64,000 nt of DNA, from assembly GCA_963812945.1 (NCBI GenBank), contig CAWEXD010000008.1, positions 124,001-188,000 of the forward strand, in the 5' to 3' direction. The stretch comes from DASRDR01 sp963812945 [NCBI: uncultured Candidatus Rokubacteria bacterium]. GTDB taxonomy: Bacteria > Methylomirabilota > Methylomirabilia > Rokubacteriales. Each line of letters opens with the position of its first letter. Within the stretch, counting starts at the first letter, position 1. Position numbers and translations under genes: made by a program. This document shows, piece after piece, positions 59,686-64,000 of the stretch. The notes below the pieces were generated by a model. That model was not told the origin of the DNA. It saw only the letters and a program-made list of their open reading frames with translations, and did not search any database.

Positions 59686-60261
59686 GTGGCCCGGATCGAC
59701 GGTGTGCGGCCGAGCGAGGCGGGCGACCAGTACGTCGAGAACGTGCTTGCCGCCCAGGCCAAACACTGGGGTGCCCCCCTCCAGAACCACCTCGTGTACG
59801 CGCGGCGGCCGTCCATCTTCCGCGGCGCGCGGGGGATGTGGACGGGACTCGACGCGTCCGGGCTGATCGACGACAAACTGAAGGCCCTCCTGAACCGGCG
59901 CGTGGCGGCCCTGAACGGCTGCGAATTCTGACAGGACATCAATGCTGCCGTCGGCAGCGCGCTCGGGGTGTCGGACGAGAAGATCCTCGCTCTGGCGGAC
60001 TATGCGACCAGCTCGCTCTACACCGACGCGGAGCGAGTCGCCCTGGAGTACGCCGACGCGATCACGCTCAGCGACCGCGACGTCGACGACGAGCTCTTCA
60101 CGCGGCTCCGCCGCTTCTATGACGACGACGCGCTCGTGGAGCTGACCGCGATCATCGCCTGGGAGAACGCGTCCAGCAAGTTCAACCGGGCCCTCCGGGT
60201 GCCGTCGCAGGGCCTGTGGAGGCGGGCGGGCTCGCCTCCGACGCCCGCGGAGCGGCCGTAG
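59686..60261 (+). CDS. CMD/AhpD-family protein, putative selenoprotein (in-frame TGA)
   Basis: GTG 59686 (SD gagggg at 59674-59679). The frame reads 81 codons to VAALNGCEF, then TGA at 59929-59931 (residue 82), then continues in frame (QDINAAVGSALGVSDEK...) for 109 codons to 60261. The TGA replaces the second Cys of the CxxC site of CMD/AhpD-fold proteins, exactly as in the gene at 26877-27488. A 17-nt hairpin (with one U-G pair) starts 11 nt after the TGA. It lies in the msrP-msrQ operon, a redox-repair context. Selenocysteine is the best explanation; readthrough or an error cannot be excluded from one sequence alone. Confidence 0.7.
59943..59959 (+). promoter_or_regulatory. putative bacterial SECIS hairpin
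   Basis: tgctgcc (59943-59949), loop gtc, ggcagcg (59953-59959): seven pairs including one U-G. It is 17 nt long and begins 11 nt after the TGA, the size and spacing of the minimal E. coli SECIS. The loop contains GUC. Confidence 0.6.
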
Positions 60262-60283
60262 GCGCGCCGAGCCCGGCGATCAC

Positions 60284-60937
60284 GTGACCCGACGGCGTCG
60301 AGTCTGGCTCAAGGCCGCCGTCTGGCTTCTGTGCCTCGCCCCGATCGGGGCCCTCGCGTGGCGGCTCCTCACGGACCGCCTCGTGACGAACCCCATCGAC
60401 GTCGCCACCGACACGCTCGGGGACTGGACGCTCAGGATCCTGCTGCTGTCCCTCACCATGACCCCGCTCCGGATCCTCTTCGGCCTGTCGTGGCCCGTGA
60501 CCCTCCGGCGCCTCCTCGGGCTCTTCGCCTTCAGCTACGCCGTGCTGCACTTCGGCGTGTGGATCGTCGCCGATCACTTCTTCGACTGGCCCACGATGGT
60601 CGCGGACGTGGTGAAGCGCCCCTACGTCACGGTCGGGTTCACGGCGTTTGTCCTGCTGGTATCGCTCGCGGCCACCTCGACCGCCGGCATGGTGCGGCGG
60701 CTCGGCGCGGTCGCGTGGCGGCGCCTTCACCGGCTCGTCTACCTGATCGCGATCCTGGGGGTGCTTCACTTCCTCTGGCTCGCGAAGGTCGGCGTGCCGG
60801 ACCCGTACTACTACGCCGCGTGGCTCCTCGTGCTCCTCGCCGTCCGGGTGGGCGACGCCGTGCGCCGCGCGCGGATTCGCGCCCGGCAGGCGACGCCCGG
60901 AGCCGGGCTCGCCCCGCGGCCCGCTCGGCCCGCCTGA
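60284..60937 (+). CDS. msrQ: protein-methionine-sulfoxide reductase heme-binding subunit
   Basis: 217 residues from GTG 60284. A six-helix heme b protein of the MsrQ/YedZ family: RLLGLFAFSYAVLHFGVWIV and KRPYVTVGFTAFVLLVSLAATS, with His in YAVLHF, RRLHRLVYLIAILGVLHFLW. It passes electrons from quinol to periplasmic MsrP. Its position supports an msrP-DUF1330-CMD-msrQ transcription unit. Confidence 0.92.
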   Translation: MTRRRRVWLKAAVWLLCLAPIGALAWRLLTDRLVTNPIDVATDTLGDWTLRILLLSLTMTPLRILFGLSWPVTLRRLLGLFAFSYAVLHFGVWIVADHFFDWPTMVADVVKRPYVTVGFTAFVLLVSLAATSTAGMVRRLGAVAWRRLHRLVYLIAILGVLHFLWLAKVGVPDPYYYAAWLLVLLAVRVGDAVRRARIRARQATPGAGLAPRPARPA

Positions 60938-61033
60938 CCCGACCCGACGGCGCCCCGCCTCCCCCGCCGCGCGGGCTTGTGCTACCGTGATCTCCGCCGA
61001 GCCGACGGTCGCGAGCGCTCAGGAGGGGAGACG

Positions 61034-61297
61034 ATGCTGAGAGGGTTCCTGGCAGGGGTGGTGACGGGCGGGTTGGTCGTGTGGTTCTTCCGGGACGATA
61101 TCCAGACCTACCTCGACGAGCAGTCCCGGCTGGCGCGCGTCCGGGCGGCCGACGGGCTCCACACCGTCGAGGAGACGGCCGAGCGCGCGTTCGACCGCGC
61201 CGCGGCGCCGCTGCGGCGCGCCGAGGAGATGATCGACCACGGCAAGGCGCAGGTGAGCGACACCCTGCGCGCCGCCGAGCGGACGATCCGGCCCTAG
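61034..61297 (+). CDS. small membrane-anchored coiled-coil protein
   Basis: 87 residues from ATG 61034 with SD aggagggg at 61021-61028. An N-terminal helix FLAGVVTGGLVVWFF is followed by a charged helical region (TVEETAERAFDRAAAPLRRAEEMIDHGKAQVSDTL) that could be an amphipathic or coiled-coil helix. It resembles YtxH-like envelope proteins in layout. No function is known. Confidence 0.7.
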   Translation: MLRGFLAGVVTGGLVVWFFRDDIQTYLDEQSRLARVRAADGLHTVEETAERAFDRAAAPLRRAEEMIDHGKAQVSDTLRAAERTIRP

Positions 61298-61305
61298 CAG
61301 GTCCG

Positions 61306-62175
61306 CTACCCGCCGAACCGAGGCTCGGGCAGCCCGCGAACCCCGGTCTCGAGGGCGAACAGGCCGCCGGCGAGCGGGCCCCGGGCGAGCTCCGCCGGCG
61401 TCAGTCCGGTCGCGGCCGAGGTCACGTAGAGCACGTCGAGTCCCTCCCCGCCGAACGCGCAGCTGGTGGGCCGCTGCACGGGCAGCGGCACGGTGCGATC
61501 GGGACGCCCGTCGGGGGCGTAGCGAGTCACCTGCCAGCCGTCCCAGTGGGCGCTCCAGAGGAAGCCGTCCGCGTCGACCGTGGCGCCGTCGGGATAGCCG
61601 GCCCCGTCGGGCACGGTCGCGAAGACGCGTCGCCGGCTCGGAACGCCCGCCTCCGGATCGAAGTCGAATGCCCAGATGGTCCGCGTCGGCGTGTCCGCGA
61701 AGTACATGACGTCCCCGTCCGGGCTCCACGCGAGGCTGTTGGGCACGGTGATCCCGCCGAGCATCCGATGGCAGCGCCCGTCCACGTCGGCCCGGTAGAG
61801 GGCGCCCGTCGGCACGCGGCCCCGGTCGCTCATGCTCCCGACCCAGAACCGGCCGCGCCGGTCGCACCGGCCGTCGTTGAGGCGGTTGTCGGGCCGGTCA
61901 GGCTCCGGCGCGCAGAGGAGGTCGAGCGCGCCGGTCTCGAGGTCCAGCCGGTGGAGACCGGAGCGGAGCGCCACGAGCGCGCCGCCGGCCTCCCGGAGCG
62001 CGGCCGCGCCGATCGCCTCGGGCATTGGCCAGGTGTGCGTCGCGCCGGTCGCGGGATCGAAGCGGTGGAGCGCGGGCGCGCGGATGTCGACCCAGTAGAG
62101 CACCCGCTCGCGCGCGTCCCAGACCGGCCCTTCGCCGAGCCGGGCGCGCGCGTCGAGGACGCAGTTGGGGGTCAC
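61306..62175 (-). CDS. SMP-30/gluconolactonase family protein
   Basis: 289 residues. Beta-propeller lactonase motifs: RLGEGPVWDARERVLYWVDI (Glu of EGP), DNRLNDGRCDRRGRFWVGSM, PNSLAWSPDGDVMYFADT and YPDGATVDADGFLW. It follows the DppC-type permease gene by 1 bp on the same strand, so lactone hydrolysis may act on the imported compound. It is more typical of the family than the protein encoded at 7190-8122. Confidence 0.92.
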   Translation of the reverse strand: MTPNCVLDARARLGEGPVWDARERVLYWVDIRAPALHRFDPATGATHTWPMPEAIGAAALREAGGALVALRSGLHRLDLETGALDLLCAPEPDRPDNRLNDGRCDRRGRFWVGSMSDRGRVPTGALYRADVDGRCHRMLGGITVPNSLAWSPDGDVMYFADTPTRTIWAFDFDPEAGVPSRRRVFATVPDGAGYPDGATVDADGFLWSAHWDGWQVTRYAPDGRPDRTVPLPVQRPTSCAFGGEGLDVLYVTSAATGLTPAELARGPLAGGLFALETGVRGLPEPRFGG

Positions 62176-62176
62176 C

Positions 62177-63136
62177 CTACGTGCGGAGGCGGGGGTCCAT
62201 CGCGTCCCGAACGGCGTCGCCGAAGAGGTTCAGCCCGAAGACCGAGACCGCGATCGCCGCGCCGGGGAAGATCGCGAGCCAGGGCGCGTTCCGCATGTTC
62301 TTCTGCGCCTCGTAGAGCATGTTGCCCCACGTCGGGCGGGGCGGCGCCTCGCCGAGCCCGAGGAACGAGAGCGCCGCCTCGGCGAGCAGCACCTCGGCGA
62401 AGTAGAGGCTGCACTGCACGATCACCACCGAGAGGCAGTTCGGCACCACCGTCCGGAGGAGGAGACGCTGGATCGAGGTGCCGAGAGCGCGGGAGGCGGT
62501 GACGTACTCCTGCGTCATGACGGACAGGGCGATGCCGCGGGTCATGCGCGCGATCCGTGGGAAATAGACCACCGCGAGCGCGATGACGATGCTCCGCCCC
62601 CCCGTGCCCAGCGCGGCGCCCACCGCGACCGCGAGGAGCAGCGGCGGGAACGACATCAGGGCATCCAGCGCGCGCATCGTGAGCCCCGCGAGGCGGGCCG
62701 GCGCCGCCGCGGCGAGGATGCCGACGAAGATTCCCGGCACCCCGGCCAGCAGGATGGTCAGGCCGCCGATCGTGAGGCTGAACGCCGCGCCGTGGACGAC
62801 CCGGCTGAACACGTCCCGCCCGAGATGGTCCGTCCCGAACCAGAAGGCCGCCCCCGGCGGCGAGAAGCGCTTCGGCACGTTCATGCGGATCGGGTTCGTG
62901 AGGGGCAAGTAGGGCGCCAGGAGGGCCATCGTCACCAGCCCGAGCACGATGGCAGCGCCGGCCACGGACAGCGGGTTCCGCCGCATCCACCGGCCCACCA
63001 ATCCTCGCCGCCCCCGCAGGGGTGGGAGTCCGATCGCCCGTGCCCCGACGGCCGGCTCCGCCACGGTCCCGCGGGCCACCATCGGATCGCGACGGTCGTC
63101 CTGGCGAACGGACGCGCGATCGTCCAGGGGCGTCAT
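62177..63136 (-). CDS. ABC transporter permease, DppC type
   Basis: 319 residues. After a 50-residue N-terminus comes RRNPLSVAGAAIVLG (helix 1), then GTDHLGRDVFSRVVHGAA and the EAA loop YVTASRALGTSIQRLLLRTVVPN. Six helices. It forms the channel with the DppB-type protein encoded just upstream on the same strand (5-bp gap). Confidence 0.9.
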   Translation of the reverse strand: MTPLDDRASVRQDDRRDPMVARGTVAEPAVGARAIGLPPLRGRRGLVGRWMRRNPLSVAGAAIVLGLVTMALLAPYLPLTNPIRMNVPKRFSPPGAAFWFGTDHLGRDVFSRVVHGAAFSLTIGGLTILLAGVPGIFVGILAAAAPARLAGLTMRALDALMSFPPLLLAVAVGAALGTGGRSIVIALAVVYFPRIARMTRGIALSVMTQEYVTASRALGTSIQRLLLRTVVPNCLSVVIVQCSLYFAEVLLAEAALSFLGLGEAPPRPTWGNMLYEAQKNMRNAPWLAIFPGAAIAVSVFGLNLFGDAVRDAMDPRLRT

Positions 63137-63141
63137 GCGCG

Positions 63142-64000
63142 TCAGCTCGGTCTCAGCCGGGGATCGAGGTACGTGTAGACGATGTCGACCAGCAGGTTCA
63201 CGAGGACGTAGATGACGGCGACGTACAGGATGAGCCCCTGGATGACCGGGAGGTCGCGGTTGTACAGGGAGCGCACGACGAGCTGGCCCACGCCGGGGAG
63301 CACGAACACCGTCTCGATGACGGCGCTCCCGCCGAGCAGGATGCCCACGTTGATGCCGATCACGGTGACGATGGGGATCAGGGCATTGCGAAGCGCGTGG
63401 CGCATGAGGACGACGCGATCACGCAGTCCCTTCGCGCGCGCCGTTCGCACGTAGTCCTGGTTCAGGACCTCGAGCATGCTCGACCGGGTGAGGCGCGTGA
63501 GGAGCGCCGCCAGGTAGGTGCCCAGCGAGAGGCTGGGCAGGATCAGGAAGGGGATCGCCTTCCAGAAGCCGCGCGTGATGGGCTCGTAGCCGACGATGGG
63601 CAGGAGGTCGAGCCACAGCGCGAACAGGATGATCAGCATGAGCCCGAGCCAGAAGCTCGGGAGGGACAGGCTCACGAGGGTCAACAAACGCGCGGCGTGG
63701 TCGATCCACGAGTTCCTGAACGCGGCGGACAGGAGCCCGGCTGGCACGCCGATGGCGATCGAGAAGAGGAGCGCGAGGGTCACCAGGCTGAGGGTCGTCG
63801 GCATGCGCCACAGCAGCTCCTCCGAGACCCGCGTCTTGTTGTAGAGCGACTCGCCCAGGTTGCCTCGCGCGATCTGACCCACCCACTCGAGATAGCGGAC
63901 GTGGAGCGGACGATCCAGCCCGAGCTGGCGCCGGAGCTCCTCGACCGCCTGTGTGGTGCCCTCGCCGCCCATCATGACCAGGGCCGGGTCGCCGGGGATG
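63142..64000 (-). CDS. ABC transporter permease, DppB type, 5'-truncated by the window end
   Basis: The frame is open to the last base; about 286 residues are visible. It begins inside the conserved IPGDPALVMMGGEG segment, so the first helix and start are outside. DppB features: RQLGLDRPLHVRYLEWV and the EAA loop RTARAKGLRDRVVLMRHALRN. It is the first visible gene of a minus-strand operon with the DppC permease and SMP-30 lactonase. Confidence 0.9.
   Translation of the reverse strand, partial: IPGDPALVMMGGEGTTQAVEELRRQLGLDRPLHVRYLEWVGQIARGNLGESLYNKTRVSEELLWRMPTTLSLVTLALLFSIAIGVPAGLLSAAFRNSWIDHAARLLTLVSLSLPSFWLGLMLIILFALWLDLLPIVGYEPITRGFWKAIPFLILPSLSLGTYLAALLTRLTRSSMLEVLNQDYVRTARAKGLRDRVVLMRHALRNALIPIVTVIGINVGILLGGSAVIETVFVLPGVGQLVVRSLYNRDLPVIQGLILYVAVIYVLVNLLVDIVYTYLDPRLRPS

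Noticed and set aside
1-64000. CRISPR arrays, rRNA genes, tRNA genes, insertion sequences, prophage.
   Set aside because: No regularly spaced repeats, no recognisable tRNA cloverleaf, no rRNA sequence and no transposase or integrase were seen when reading the window; a covariance-model search would be needed to exclude small RNAs.

Overview
This is a very GC-rich (about 70 percent by eye) bacterial chromosome segment with dense, short-spaced genes, many GTG starts and Gram-negative envelope features: outer-membrane beta-barrels, Tat and Sec signals, MsrP/MsrQ and periplasmic SCO/MtoX. The mix of CaiB-type CoA transferases, family-5 oligopeptide/nickel ABC transporters, SDRs, SMP-30 lactonases, corrinoid methyltransferases and CHASE2 cyclases resembles uncultured soil lineages such as Candidatus Rokubacteria/Methylomirabilota. 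That assignment is inference only; no rRNA gene or marker gene proves it.

Layout. 1-8122: end of a LuxR-type regulator, an RRM RNA-binding protein, a GH57-like protein, an SDR, two tandem secreted paralogues with a membrane protein, and a gluconolactonase-like protein. 8136-15363: a chimeric gene remnant, a giant fused sigma54-type regulator (-), and the divergent mtoX (methanethiol oxidase) and SCO pair preceded by a sigma54-like promoter. 15386-22499 (mostly -): P1 peptidase, SirB1-like protein, a compact type III polyketide synthase / methyltransferase / FAD oxidoreductase operon, and a DUF35-thiolase pair. 22556-32487 (mostly +): Gfo/Idh dehydrogenase, SDR, small proteins, an MBL phosphodiesterase-like protein (-), an HpcH aldolase coupled to a CMD/AhpD-family gene with an in-frame TGA (putative selenoprotein), HAD phosphatase, CDF exporter, corrinoid protein, homocysteine methyltransferase and M20 peptidase.

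32588-38551 (-): a small protein and locus A, a FecR-TPR-beta-barrel fusion with a CHASE2-cyclase behind a strong promoter and a repeat-rich leader. 38948-47224: FAH hydrolase, ketopantoate-reductase-like gene, unusual M28 peptidase, and a family-5 ABC transporter operon with an embedded SDR. 47265-48494: HTTM-like membrane protein. 48522-54458 (-): a frameshifted and an intact copy of a duplicated lipoprotein, then locus B, again cyclase, FecR protein and outer-membrane barrel. 54619-58340: aroK, a homocysteine methyltransferase-MTHFR fusion and a CaiB transferase. 58360-60937: msrP, DUF1330, a second TGA-containing CMD gene and msrQ. 61034-64000: a small protein, then an SMP-30 lactonase with two ABC permeases (-), the last cut by the window end.

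Main points of interest: (i) two CMD/AhpD-like genes with TGA at the second Cys of the CxxC site, each followed by a hairpin about 11 nt downstream, which suggests selenocysteine; (ii) the same cyclase/FecR/outer-membrane-barrel module at two loci; (iii) a sigma54-like promoter between the fused activator and the methanethiol oxidase genes; (iv) an interspersed inverted-repeat family built on GGGGTCAG...CTGACCCC; and (v) -10 elements placed 6-8 nt before start codons, which suggests leaderless transcription.
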